Source: Betaproteobacteria bacterium
GTDB lineage: Bacteria; Pseudomonadota; Gammaproteobacteria; Burkholderiales; JACQAP01
Direction of reading: 5' to 3'
Assembly (NCBI GenBank): GCA_025357235.1
Contig: JANXPQ010000174.1
Coordinates: 1 to 34,123, forward strand
Length of the DNA stretch: 34,123 nt
Both the position numbers and the translations under genes were made by a program. This document shows positions 8,005 through 17,596 of this stretch, one piece after another (position 1 is the stretch's first letter; every line of letters starts with the position of its first letter). The notes under the pieces are model-generated. The model did no database searches. It saw only the letters and a program-made list of their open reading frames with translations, and was not told the origin of the DNA.

Positions 8005-8088
8005 TGATTCAGTGAAGCCGGCGCGCTTGACGGCCGTTCCCGGCTGCCCGCAAACTCGCCGCCCTTACCTTGAAGCGAGGGCCGCAAC

Positions 8089-8829
8089 GTGTTCGGAGCG
8101 CTCATCATCGGCGATGAAATCCTGTCGGGGAAGCGGCAGGACAAGCACTTTCCCAAGATTGTCGAACTGCTGAAGGCGCGCGGCCTCGGGCTGTCCTGGA
8201 GCATGTACCTGCCTGACGATCCTGAGATCATCACGCAGGTACTGACCAGCACGCTGGCACGTCCCGACATCGTGTTCAGTTTCGGCGGAATCGGTGCGAC
8301 GCCCGACGACCACACGCGGCAATGCGCGGCGAAGGCGGCCGGCGTCGAACTGCAATTGCATCCCGATGCGAAACGCGAGATTGAAGCGCGCTTCGGTGCC
8401 GAGGCCTATCCCAAACGCATCCAGATGGGCGTATTTCCCGCCGGCAGCCGCATCATCCCCAATCCCTATAACCGCGTGCCCGGATTCAGTTTCGCAAGCC
8501 TTCACTTCCTGCCCGGATTTCCGGAGATGGCGTGGCCGATGATGGAATGGGTGCTCGATACCGAATATCCGCATCTGCACAACGCGGAGCCCCCGGTGGA
8601 CGTGGCCATCGTCGTCAAGGATGCGGGTGAGAGTCAGCTCATCGATCTGATGAACGACTGCATTGCCCGTCACCCAGCGCTGAAATTGTTCAGCCTGCCG
8701 AGCTTTACACCGGCAGGCCGGCGTATCGAACTGGGCATCAAAGGGGAAGCAAAACTGGCCGCGGAGGCCCTCGAATTCCTCAAACAGGGAGTGGGTGCGC
8801 TCGGTTTTACGTGGGATCCCAGGAAATAG
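8089..8829 (+). CDS. Stand-alone MoCF/CinA-type molybdopterin-binding domain protein
   Basis: 246 residues starting at a GTG (MFGALIIGDEIL). The first ~165 residues match the MoCF_biosynth (MoaB/MogA/CinA N-terminal) fold: GDEILSGKRQD, the FSFGGIGATPDDHT loop and a PGFPEMAWPMMEW segment. There is no C-terminal nicotinamide-mononucleotide deamidase domain, so this is not a full-length CinA. Proteins of this architecture are often annotated as competence/damage-inducible or molybdopterin-binding, but the substrate is uncertain. An ADP-ribose or CoA pyrophosphatase role, as in CinA/COG1058 enzymes, is possible. It is divergent from the marR operon with about 150 bases between them. Confidence 0.8.
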   Translation: MFGALIIGDEILSGKRQDKHFPKIVELLKARGLGLSWSMYLPDDPEIITQVLTSTLARPDIVFSFGGIGATPDDHTRQCAAKAAGVELQLHPDAKREIEARFGAEAYPKRIQMGVFPAGSRIIPNPYNRVPGFSFASLHFLPGFPEMAWPMMEWVLDTEYPHLHNAEPPVDVAIVVKDAGESQLIDLMNDCIARHPALKLFSLPSFTPAGRRIELGIKGEAKLAAEALEFLKQGVGALGFTWDPRK

Positions 8830-8966
8830 GGACCGGACGTCTCGGCCAGTCACTGGTTATGGCTGAAGGCCGGTATCCCCGCGAGGGGGCACTAGTCACC
8901 GATTCTTTAACCCCGTTTTCCCGCGGCATCCGTTTACAGCGGTGTTCTCATAACAAGGAGCACACC

Positions 8967-9710
8967 ATGAAACGCTTGCTGCAGTTCCTCTGCCTGTTCC
9001 TGCTGGCCGGCCCGGTGCTGGCGGCGGGCCGTCTGGCCGACGTCGAAATCTATGATCGTGCATCCGGGCGTACGCTGCCGGTTTACGAAAACGGCGGCCA
9101 CTGGTTTGTGGCCGGGCGCCCCGGCAATGAATATCAGGTCACCATCCGCAACCGGGATCGGGGCGATTTGCTCGCCGTCGTTTCCGTGGACGGCGTCAAT
9201 GTCGTCACGGGTGAAACCGCGGCGTCTGCGCAAAGCGGTTATGTAATCGAGCGTGGCAGGCCGTTCTCCATTGCGGGCTGGCGCAAGAGCCTGGAGAAAA
9301 TAGCGGCGTTCTATTTCACCGATCTGGGCGATTCCTACGCCGCGCGTACCGGGCGGTCGGACAACGTGGGCGTGATCGGCGTTGCATTGTTCCGCCGCAA
9401 ACCCGAGCCGCTGGCAGAACTGGAGCAACCCAAGGCGCGCGCTGAAGCCGGTGCTGCCAATGACAGCGCGCCGCGCTCAAACGCTCCCCCGGTCGCGGAG
9501 AAGAAAATCGGTACCGGCCATGGGCGCAGTGAGAACGCCCCCGCGCGTTATGTCGAATTCGAGCGCGATTCGGAGCTGCCGGCAGAGGTCATTGCCATCC
9601 ACTACGACACTTACGCCAATCTGGTTGCGCGCGGCGTGATCCGGGAAGAGCGCAAGCTGCCTTCGCCTTTTCCGGGAGGATTCGTCCCGGACCCGCCGGA
9701 GAGGGGTTAG
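8967..9710 (+). CDS. Secreted protein of unknown function preceding an ECF sigma factor
   Basis: 247 residues, family not recognised. The N-terminus MKRLLQFLCLFLLAGPVLA is a clear Sec signal peptide. The mature N-terminal half (to about residue 135) looks like a compact beta domain with YDRASGRTLPVYENGGHWFVAG and DGVNVVTGE. A Pro/Ala-rich low-complexity linker (about 140-185) follows, then a charged tail with YVEFERDSELPAEV. The start at 8967 has an ideal AAGGAG site. An ECF sigma gene begins 43 bases after the stop, so it may belong to the same regulatory unit, either as a target or as an extracytoplasmic sensor component. That role is inferred from position only. Confidence 0.72.
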   Translation: MKRLLQFLCLFLLAGPVLAAGRLADVEIYDRASGRTLPVYENGGHWFVAGRPGNEYQVTIRNRDRGDLLAVVSVDGVNVVTGETAASAQSGYVIERGRPFSIAGWRKSLEKIAAFYFTDLGDSYAARTGRSDNVGVIGVALFRRKPEPLAELEQPKARAEAGAANDSAPRSNAPPVAEKKIGTGHGRSENAPARYVEFERDSELPAEVIAIHYDTYANLVARGVIREERKLPSPFPGGFVPDPPERG

Positions 9711-9753
9711 TCGCGCACCCGCGGACCCGGCCCGCGCCATGGTGTCATGAACA

Positions 9754-10353
9754 ATGCTTCCGGCTAGACTGGTGCTCGTGAGTGCCGAGCCCGTCCCCGA
9801 TGAGCAATTGATGCTGCGCTACCGCGACGGCGACGCTGCGGCGTTCGAGGAGTTATACGGACGCCACAAGGGTGGAATCTTCCGCTACGTGTTGCGCCAG
9901 GTTGGCTTGCGCTCCGCGGCGGAAGAGGTGTTCCAGGAAATATGGATGAACATCGTTTCCTCGCGGGCGCGCTATCGGGTCGAGGCGCGCTTCTCGACTT
10001 TTCTCTATCACGTCGCCCACAATTGCGTGATCGATCATTTTCGCCGCAAGACGCCGCTGCACCTGATCTCGCTCGACGAAGATCCGGACGAAGCGATCCA
10101 GGTGGCGGGGCCGGACCGGGATCAGCCCGAGCGTGCGGTGGCGCTACGCCAATCGGCCGCGAAGCTCCTGAACGCGCTGGCGTTGCTGCCACCGGAACAG
10201 CGCGAAGTTTTCTTGTTGCACGAGGAAGGCGGCCTCACTCTGGAGGAGATCGCCACCGTGACCGGTACCGGAAGGGAAACCGCCAAAAGCCGCCTGCGCT
10301 ACGCGCTCGCCAAGCTGCGCGAGGGAATCGAGCATGAAGCCGACGTTGCCTGA
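9754..10353 (+). CDS. ECF-type RNA polymerase sigma factor
   Basis: 199 residues. Sigma region 2 spans about residues 25-95: AAFEELYGRHKGGIFRYVLRQVG, EEVFQEIWMNIV, then FSTFLYHVAHNCVIDHFRRK. Region 4 is at about 140-190: LPPEQREVFLLHEEGGLTLEEIA, then ETAKSRLRYALAKLRE. There is no region 1 or 3, so it belongs to the ECF group. The ATG at 9754 is the first in frame; a GTG at 9778 is a possible alternative. It overlaps the next gene by 20 bases, the usual arrangement with an anti-sigma factor. The regulon is unknown; the secreted protein upstream is the first candidate. Confidence 0.92.
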   Translation: MLPARLVLVSAEPVPDEQLMLRYRDGDAAAFEELYGRHKGGIFRYVLRQVGLRSAAEEVFQEIWMNIVSSRARYRVEARFSTFLYHVAHNCVIDHFRRKTPLHLISLDEDPDEAIQVAGPDRDQPERAVALRQSAAKLLNALALLPPEQREVFLLHEEGGLTLEEIATVTGTGRETAKSRLRYALAKLREGIEHEADVA

Positions 10354-11134
10354 AGACCGCGAGCTCGAAGAGACGGGGCCGGAAGTCTCCGAGCGTTACC
10401 GCGCCGGCGCGCAGGACGAACCGCCGGCGAAGCTGGACGCCGTTATTCTCGCCGCCGCCCGTCGCGAAGTGGAGCAGCCGCGGCCCCGGCGCAACTGGCA
10501 GATGCCCGCTTCCATTGCCGCGATGCTCGTGATCGGCGTGTCCCTGGTGCTGATTGTGCGCGACAACGAACCGCCGCTGCCTTCCCTCGAACGTCCCGCT
10601 GCCGATGAAGCAAAACTGGCGAAGTCGACGCCTGCGCAACTGGCAATGAAGACGCAACCCAAGCCGCGCGCAGATTTTCATCGTGAAGACAGGCCTTCCC
10701 GGGAACGCAGCGTACGCCCGGATCGCGAGCCGGTGGCGCGGGATGAAGCAGCTGCAGTGCAGGGAAATGCGGCATCCGGGGCAGCGGCCCAGCCAGCCCC
10801 GGCGCCCGCCGCACTGGCGATGGCCAATCCGTCCAAGCCTGCTGAACAGGAGCAGGCCCGGATTGCCGAATCCAGCGACTTGCCCTCGCACAAGAAATCC
10901 GCAGCGGTGGCCGATGCAGCCCCGGAAACTCGTGCCAGCGCGGGGGCACTGCGCAAGCAAGAGTTCGCGGCTCCACCGGCCCAACCGCAGGACTGGCTCA
11001 GGAAAATAGACGACTTGCTGCGCGACGGCAAGGAGGCCGATGCACGGGAACAGTTGCTGAATTTCCGCAAACAATTTCCCCAATATCCCCTTCCCGAACG
11101 GCTGCAGGCACTGTTGCCGCCGGATCAGCGCTAA
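10334..11134 (+). CDS. Putative membrane anti-sigma factor
   Basis: 266 residues. A cytoplasmic N-terminus of about 50 residues contains PAKLDAVILAAARREV, a helix often seen in short anti-sigma-like proteins. One membrane helix follows at about 56-73 (PASIAAMLVIGVSLVLIV). Then comes a long Ala/Pro/Lys/Glu-rich periplasmic linker and a C-terminal helical segment with DWLRKIDDLLRDGKEADARE. No zinc-binding HxxxCxxC (ZAS) motif is visible, so it is not a classical ZAS anti-sigma factor. The 20-base overlap with the sigma gene and the one-span topology are the reasons for the call. Function is inferred from position. Confidence 0.7.
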   Translation: MKPTLPEDRELEETGPEVSERYRAGAQDEPPAKLDAVILAAARREVEQPRPRRNWQMPASIAAMLVIGVSLVLIVRDNEPPLPSLERPAADEAKLAKSTPAQLAMKTQPKPRADFHREDRPSRERSVRPDREPVARDEAAAVQGNAASGAAAQPAPAPAALAMANPSKPAEQEQARIAESSDLPSHKKSAAVADAAPETRASAGALRKQEFAAPPAQPQDWLRKIDDLLRDGKEADAREQLLNFRKQFPQYPLPERLQALLPPDQR

Positions 11135-11189
11135 AGATCGTCGCGTGTTTTCCGATATCCGTTAGAGCGCCGGGTTCCAGCCGGCATCT

Positions 11190-11485
11190 TTTATCGGCCG
11201 GCTGCAGCAGCCAGCGCTGACCGGCTTGCCCAACCGCCGGCATCCGATGGAACGGATCGAGCAGGAGTGGGCCATCGCCTCGCGCAATCAACGTCCGTTT
11301 GCATTCCTGATGATCGACATCGATGCATTCAAGCAGGTGAACGACGTCCATGGGCATGAAGTGGGCGACCAGGTGTTGAGCAAGGTCGCTGCGCTGTTGC
11401 GTCAAACCGCGCGTATCGAGGACGTCGTCGGGCGGCCGGGAGGAGAGGAATTTGTCGTGGCCTGCCCTGGGGCGATTCCGGAGCG
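11190..11485 (+). pseudogene. Truncated GGDEF (diguanylate cyclase) domain remnant
   Basis: About 98 codons in one frame encode a recognisable internal part of a GGDEF domain: LTGLPNRR, FAFLMIDIDAFKQVNDVHGHEVGD, an RIED inhibitory-site motif and GGEEF five residues later. Upstream, an in-frame stop (TAG at 11163) leaves no sensor domain or proper start. The usual Asp before LTGLPNR is missing. Downstream, after VACPGAIPE, the sequence stops resembling GGDEF and runs into the end of the phasin gene. The last ~60 residues of the domain are therefore absent. This looks like a relic left by deletions at both ends. An open frame continues to 11606 but is unrelated sequence. Confidence 0.75.
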
Positions 11486-11493
11486 TCGGCCGC

Positions 11494-12015
11494 TTAAGCG
11501 GCTTTCTTTTTGCCGTTGGCGGCTGCCAGGTTCGTTTCCGTCAGCGAAGAAAGCTGCTTCGTCGCCTTGGAAATGGTGTCGTACACAGAATTGGCGACGT
11601 CGATGACCGATTTTGCCGCTGCGACCGCCGATTCCGAACCGGCCGGCGCGGACTTGAAGGCGGCGTCCAGTGCCACCGACACATTCTTGTTGAATTCGGA
11701 GACTTGCTCTTCGAACACCGCGCTGATTTCCTGTTGCGTGCCGCTGGCGACGTCGTAGAAGCTCTTTGCATATGCGGCGGCTTTGTCCATGCTGGGCTGG
11801 AAACTCATTCCGGCCCAAGAAGCGAATTGCGAAACGTCTTTCAGTTCGGTGAACGCCTTCGCATTCTTTACCACGTCGTCGAACGTGGCCTTGGCATTCT
11901 TGAGTTGCAAATCCAGGAGCTTTTCGGTGCCTGCGGCGGCGATAGTCGCGAAACGCACGGAAGCGTCCAACTGCGCCTTACCGGCTGCGGCAATTTGTTC
12001 TGGTTTGGTGATCAT
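11494..12015 (-). CDS. phaP: Phasin family protein (PHA granule-associated)
   Basis: 173 residues, Ala/Lys/Ser-rich and almost wholly helical, with no membrane segment. It matches the phasin_2 pattern: MITKPEQIAAAGKAQLDASVRFA near the start, a LLDLQLKNAKATFDDVV segment and a Lys/Ala-rich tail NGKKKAA. Phasins coat polyhydroxyalkanoate granules and control their number and size. The start at 12015 has an AAAGGA site. The 5' region holds a -35 TTGACT and TGC-N3-GCA repeats that could bind a PhaR-type regulator. No other pha genes are in the window, but phasin genes are often solitary. The gene ends against the GGDEF relic. Confidence 0.9.
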   Translation of the reverse strand: MITKPEQIAAAGKAQLDASVRFATIAAAGTEKLLDLQLKNAKATFDDVVKNAKAFTELKDVSQFASWAGMSFQPSMDKAAAYAKSFYDVASGTQQEISAVFEEQVSEFNKNVSVALDAAFKSAPAGSESAVAAAKSVIDVANSVYDTISKATKQLSSLTETNLAAANGKKKAA

Positions 12016-12066
12016 GGTGAAATCCTTTCGTGGCAAGAGTGGACAAGCTGGATAACGCCTAAATAT

Positions 12067-12136
12067 TGCATCGCACAATCCACATTCTTCTCTCAGCTAA
12101 CACGCAAGTCAAGGATAAAATGTTGCTTTGCAGCAA
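12067..12136. promoter_or_regulatory. Two TGC-N3-GCA dyads flanking the phasin promoter
   Basis: TGC-ATC-GCA at 12067-12075 covers the expected transcription start. TGC-TTT-GCA at 12124-12132 lies just upstream of the -35 box, inside a longer dyad TTGCT-N4-AGCAA (12123-12136). PhaR of Paracoccus denitrificans is known to bind CTGC-N3-GCAG-like dyads at phasin promoters. Applying that here is an inference. Confidence 0.4.
12084..12112 (-). promoter_or_regulatory. Putative phasin promoter
   Basis: Minus strand: TTGACT (12112-12107), a 17-base spacer and AAGAAT (12089-12084). The predicted start is near 12077, giving a leader of about 60 bases. This lies in an AT-rich gap (12016-12194), consistent with a promoter region. 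Confidence 0.5.
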
Positions 12137-12194
12137 GGCATGCCGACTGCTAGGTCTTCTTTATTAAGCTGCTGAATAATATAAATATTAAGGC

Positions 12195-12857
12195 TTACAA
12201 TTTGAGGGCGAGGGTGAGGCCGTCGCCGACAGGCAGCAGCGAGAGGTGTATGCGCGGGTCGGTTCGAAGCTGATCGTTGAACTGCCTTATGGCTTGGGTA
12301 TCGGAGCTTTTGGATTTTTTATCAATAACTTGGCCGCCCCACAGCGTATTGTCGACCACAATGAGGCCGCCGGAACGCACTAAAGTGAGCGCCCGCTCGT
12401 AATAGGCGAGGTAATTGATTTTATCCGCGTCGATAAACGCAAAATCGAATGAACCAGCTCTCCCGGATTCAATCAATTCATCGAGCGTGGCCAATGCGGG
12501 TGCGATTCTCAAGTCGATTTTGCCGGCTACGCCAGCTTCAGCCCAGTATTTCCGCGCGATCGCGGTCCATTTCTCCGATACGTCGCAGGCGACGATGCGC
12601 CCATTTGCAGGCAGGACAAGCGCAACCGCCAGGCTGCTATAACCCGTGAATACACCGACCTCGAGGCAGTTTTTGGCACCCATGAGCCTGACCAGCAATT
12701 GCATGAACTGGCCTTGTTCCGGACCGATCTGCATCATCGACATGCTGTCTTTTGCCGTTTCTGCGCGCAGCCGCTGCAGGATGTCGGGTTCGCGGACCGA
12801 GTGCTCGACCAGATAGGCGTGCAGCGCCTTGGACAGCGAAAGCGTTTTATTGGCCAT
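12195..12857 (-). CDS. SAM-dependent O-methyltransferase (class I, caffeoyl-CoA OMT-like)
   Basis: 220 residues. The SAM-binding motif CLEVGVFTGYSSLAVAL is at about 64-80, followed by ACDVSEKW. A metal-binding FAFIDADKINYLAYYE segment is typical of the O-methyltransferase_3 family, and VVDNTLWGGQV follows. Members methylate catechols or phenolic acids with Mg2+; the substrate here is unknown. The ATG at 12857 (MANKTLSLSK) is preferred to an upstream in-frame start at 12890, since family members begin close to this point. It is divergent from the glutamine amidotransferase at 12926. It is followed by an AT-rich gap before the phasin gene and is probably transcribed separately. Confidence 0.88.
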   Translation of the reverse strand: MANKTLSLSKALHAYLVEHSVREPDILQRLRAETAKDSMSMMQIGPEQGQFMQLLVRLMGAKNCLEVGVFTGYSSLAVALVLPANGRIVACDVSEKWTAIARKYWAEAGVAGKIDLRIAPALATLDELIESGRAGSFDFAFIDADKINYLAYYERALTLVRSGGLIVVDNTLWGGQVIDKKSKSSDTQAIRQFNDQLRTDPRIHLSLLPVGDGLTLALKL

Positions 12858-12925
12858 GGCAGGCGATAATCCGGGCGCGGGCAAGCGCACCGCGTCCGAT
12901 CAACGCAACAGGGCGTTCTAATTCA

Positions 12926-13696
12926 ATGTGCCAGCTGATGGGGATGAACTGCAACGTTCCAACGGACATCTGCTTCTCCTTTCGCGGCTTCCATCAACGC
13001 GGTGGCCGTACTGCGGACCATGCGGACGGTTTTGGGGTGGCCTTCTTCGAAGGCCCGGGATGCCGCATGTTCGTGGATTCACGGCCCGCCGTTGACTCGC
13101 CCGTCGCGGCCCTGATCGCAACCTATCCGATACGCAGCCAGAACGTCATTGCGCATATTCGCAAGGCGACTCGTGGCGCGGTGGCGCTGGTTAACACGCA
13201 TCCGTTCATGCGCGAGTTATGGGGACGATACTGGATTTTCGCGCACAACGGGACACTGGAAAATTTCAGCCCGGAATTCGGCGGCCAGTACCGGCCGGTC
13301 GGCTCCACCGATAGCGAGCAGGCGTTTTGCCATCTGCTCGCCGGCTTGCGACTGCGTTATCCGGACGGGCAGCCGACGCTTGCGGAACTCTACGGCAGCA
13401 TCGCGACATTGTCCGCGGAAATCGCGAGTCATGGAAAATTCAACTACATCCTGTCCAACGGCGATTATCTGTTTGCCTACTGCACCGACAATCTGTCCTA
13501 TGTATTGCGGCATGCCCCATTCACGACCGCGCACCTGAAGGACCAGGATATCGAGGTGGATTTCAGCCAGGTCACCACGCCGGACGATCGCATTGCAATT
13601 GTTGCCACCGAACCGCTCACCGACAACGAACGCTGGATGCCGTTCTCTTCGGGCCAGTTGATTGCTTTTCAGGACGGGGCGCCGCTGTCCCTGTAG
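12926..13696 (+). CDS. Class II glutamine amidotransferase (YafJ-like)
   Basis: 256 residues beginning MCQLMGMNCN, so Cys2 becomes the N-terminal nucleophile after Met removal, the hallmark of class II (Ntn) glutaminase domains. Other family features are FHQRGGRTADHADGFGVAFFEG, HIRKATRGAVALVNTHPFMR (oxyanion and glutamine-binding loops), WIFAHNGTLENF and a STDSEQAFCHLL segment. There is no synthase domain, so it resembles E. coli YafJ, whose acceptor is unknown. The start at 12926 is fixed by the need for Cys at position 2. The 3' end overlaps the convergent gluQ gene by 28 bases. Confidence 0.9.
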   Translation: MCQLMGMNCNVPTDICFSFRGFHQRGGRTADHADGFGVAFFEGPGCRMFVDSRPAVDSPVAALIATYPIRSQNVIAHIRKATRGAVALVNTHPFMRELWGRYWIFAHNGTLENFSPEFGGQYRPVGSTDSEQAFCHLLAGLRLRYPDGQPTLAELYGSIATLSAEIASHGKFNYILSNGDYLFAYCTDNLSYVLRHAPFTTAHLKDQDIEVDFSQVTTPDDRIAIVATEPLTDNERWMPFSSGQLIAFQDGAPLSL

Positions 13697-14586
13697 GCGG
13701 CAGGCGCAGCCGCGTTCACGGGCAGACGGCCGCGTGCCCAGTTTTCTGCGGCCCAGCGCCACAGGGCGGAAACGCCGTCAGCGCAAACCGCGTCGGGCGG
13801 CGGATGTTTCAGGAATCTGAGCACACCGGCAAGAGTGGTTGCCGCCCGCCCCGGGTCCACGGGCCTGGCCAGCGTCTGCTTGGAAAGTTTTTCGCCAGCA
13901 GCGTTCAGCGCGATCGGCAGGTGCAGGTAAGCCGGTGTAGGCAGGCCCAGCAGCCTTTGCAGATAAATCTGCCGCGGTGTCGATGCGAGCAGATCTGCGC
14001 CCCGCACGACATGCGTGATGCCTTGCGCATGATCGTCCACCGCGCACGCCAGGTGATAGGCGAAAATCCGATCGGCGCGAAACAGCACGAAATCGCCGGT
14101 CTCGCGAGCGAGATCCTGACGAACGGGTCCCTGCAGGATGTCCGTGAATTCGATCTGCGCATTCCCGGTGCGCACACGCCACGCCCGCGCGTCCCGCCCG
14201 GGAGGTAGGCCGTTGCGGCAGGTTCCGGGATAGACCGGCCCGTCCGGTCCGGCCAATCCGGCATCCCCGATCTCCTTACGGCTGCAGGCGCAGGCATAGG
14301 CCAGATCGCGGCTGCGCAGTCCATCAAGAGCTGCCTGATAGGCGTCCGTGCGCGCGCTCTGAAATACGACTTCGCCATCCCAGGTCATCTGAAATTTTTC
14401 CAGGCACCGGAAGATCGAATCGACCGAACCGGGCGCGATCCGCGGAGGGTCCAGATCGTCGATGCGCAATGCCCAGGTGCCGCCGCGCGATTTTGCGTCG
14501 AGGTAGCTTCCGACCGCGGCAACCATGGACCCGAGGTGCAGCGGTCCCGATGGCGTGGGTGCGAATCGTCCGCGATAAGTGGTCAC
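13669..14586 (-). CDS. gluQ: Glutamyl-Q tRNA(Asp) synthetase
   Basis: About 305 residues if started at the GTG at 14586. It is a shortened glutamyl-tRNA synthetase paralogue that attaches glutamate to the queuosine base of tRNA(Asp). Seen: the HIGH-like RFAPTPSGPLHLGS (residues 7-20), RIDDLDPPR, the zinc site of Cys99, Cys101, Tyr119 and Cys123, and the KMSKS-like GEKLSKQ (231-237). There is no anticodon-binding domain, as expected for GluQ. The start is uncertain: there is no convincing ribosome site, and the frame stays open upstream to a GTG at 14676, which would overlap the DUF2069 gene. The enzyme is usually tied to queuosine synthesis; no que genes are in this window. Confidence 0.9.
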   Translation of the reverse strand: MTTYRGRFAPTPSGPLHLGSMVAAVGSYLDAKSRGGTWALRIDDLDPPRIAPGSVDSIFRCLEKFQMTWDGEVVFQSARTDAYQAALDGLRSRDLAYACACSRKEIGDAGLAGPDGPVYPGTCRNGLPPGRDARAWRVRTGNAQIEFTDILQGPVRQDLARETGDFVLFRADRIFAYHLACAVDDHAQGITHVVRGADLLASTPRQIYLQRLLGLPTPAYLHLPIALNAAGEKLSKQTLARPVDPGRAATTLAGVLRFLKHPPPDAVCADGVSALWRWAAENWARGRLPVNAAAPAAYRDSGAPS

Positions 14587-14629
14587 GGGAGAGGGCGCGG
14601 TTCTACCGGAAGGATGATCGAAGGTAAAT

Positions 14630-14974
14630 TCACGCTGGCTTTTCCACTGAGACGCGCACGTAGCACACGGCCGCACTGAAAAATATCAGCGAAAGCACGA
14701 TCTCGGCGATGGCAATCACCTGGCCCGATCCGCGTTCACTCCACCCGCGCACCACGCCCTCCGTAAAGTAGGCGAAGATCAGCATCGAAGACCATTGGTA
14801 GGTATAACGCTTGCCGCGCAAGACACCGAACAGCGGCACCAACAGAGGCAGCGCCTTCAACGCTATTGCCGAGCCGCCTGCTCGCACCGGGGCCAGCCAC
14901 AACTCCCAGGCAATGCACAGAAAGATCAGCGCAATGAGACTCGCGCTGGTGACGAGCCGCGCAGCGCGCATCAT
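14630..14974 (-). CDS. DUF2069 family membrane protein
   Basis: 114 residues with about four hydrophobic helices (for example LVTSASLIALIFLCIAWELW, and VIAIAEIVLSLIFFSAAVCY near the end). It contains the conserved LPLLVPLFGVLRGKRYTYQWSSML core of the small proteobacterial DUF2069 family. Its ATG overlaps the stop of the upstream HugZ-like gene. DUF2069 genes often sit with wrbA, as here (wrbA, HugZ-like, DUF2069 in the same direction). The molecular function is unknown; an inner-membrane location is clear from the composition. Confidence 0.85.
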   Translation of the reverse strand: MMRAARLVTSASLIALIFLCIAWELWLAPVRAGGSAIALKALPLLVPLFGVLRGKRYTYQWSSMLIFAYFTEGVVRGWSERGSGQVIAIAEIVLSLIFFSAAVCYVRVSVEKPA

Positions 14975-15663
14975 GCGCGGCTGGCCTGCGCGAGCTTCAC
15001 CAGTTCGGCGCGCGCGCCGCTCGCATCCTTCACTTCGGCGCCGAAATCGATGCGCAATAGTTCGCCGTCAGCGCGCACATCGAAGCCGTCACAGTCGATG
15101 CCGACCATCTCGGCGCTTGCCGGCGCTTTGCCGAGGACGTGGCGGCAATAGTCGAGCAGGTTGTGGGCATGGTCGACGTTCATGTGCTCGATCACATCGC
15201 TTTCCGCATCCGCAATCGGGTAAGCCGGCGCGAGGTAGCTTTCGGCAGAGATGGTGTGGATGCTGCCGAAGCCAGCGATGTAACGCAGGGAGAGTGGCTC
15301 GATGCGAAAGAAGCGAAAGCCGCCGATCTGCAGATATTGCCCGGCCTCGGGAAAATATCGCAGATAGCGGGAAGAGACCGTTTTGTCATCGATGGCCGCG
15401 ATGTCTCCGATCATGCTCACGCGTGCCTGCTCCTGCAGATCGCGGGTCAGCGCAGATACTAGAAAGCCGGACCGGGGGTCGCGGTCGGCATTCTGCGTAT
15501 GTTCGGCAAGATGGCTGATCAGCACCACGACGCGGCCGCGCTGATCGGTGCAGAACGGCAACGACGAAGCGTACGGATAGCCGGGAAATTTCAGCGACTG
15601 CGTGGCCAGCACGCCGCCTGCAAACTTGCGCACCAGCCTGCGCGCGTCCGACCCGCGGCTCAT
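14971..15663 (-). CDS. HugZ-like pyridoxamine 5'-phosphate oxidase family protein (with DUF2470 domain)
   Basis: 230 residues. The N-terminal split-barrel domain (about 1-140) is flavin-binding PNPOx-like: GVLATQSLKFPGYPYASSLPF, then VLISHLAEHTQNADRDPRSGFLV. The C-terminal part (about 150-225) has the SDVIEHMNVDHAHNLLDYCR motif of DUF2470, as in HugZ/HutZ haem-utilisation proteins. Such proteins bind or degrade haem or flavin. I chose the start at 15663, 13 bases after the wrbA stop; the weak ribosome site is noted. Its stop overlaps the DUF2069 start, so wrbA, this gene and DUF2069 form one run. The haem role is inferred from family resemblance. Confidence 0.82.
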   Translation of the reverse strand: MSRGSDARRLVRKFAGGVLATQSLKFPGYPYASSLPFCTDQRGRVVVLISHLAEHTQNADRDPRSGFLVSALTRDLQEQARVSMIGDIAAIDDKTVSSRYLRYFPEAGQYLQIGGFRFFRIEPLSLRYIAGFGSIHTISAESYLAPAYPIADAESDVIEHMNVDHAHNLLDYCRHVLGKAPASAEMVGIDCDGFDVRADGELLRIDFGAEVKDASGARAELVKLAQASRA

Positions 15664-15676
15664 GTCCGATTCCGCT

Positions 15677-17589
<1,913 letters not shown>

Positions 17590-17596
17590 GGGAGTC

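Noticed and set aside
8089-8829. Full-length CinA
   Set aside because: Only the N-terminal MoCF-type domain is present; the C-terminal deamidase domain is absent and the frame ends normally at 8829.
11489-11502. The palindrome GCCGCTTAAGCGGC as a terminator
   Set aside because: It overlaps the phasin stop codon, and the T-run follows on the plus strand, where it encodes the phasin Lys codons in reverse. On the minus strand no U-rich tail follows, so it is not a terminator for the phasin gene.
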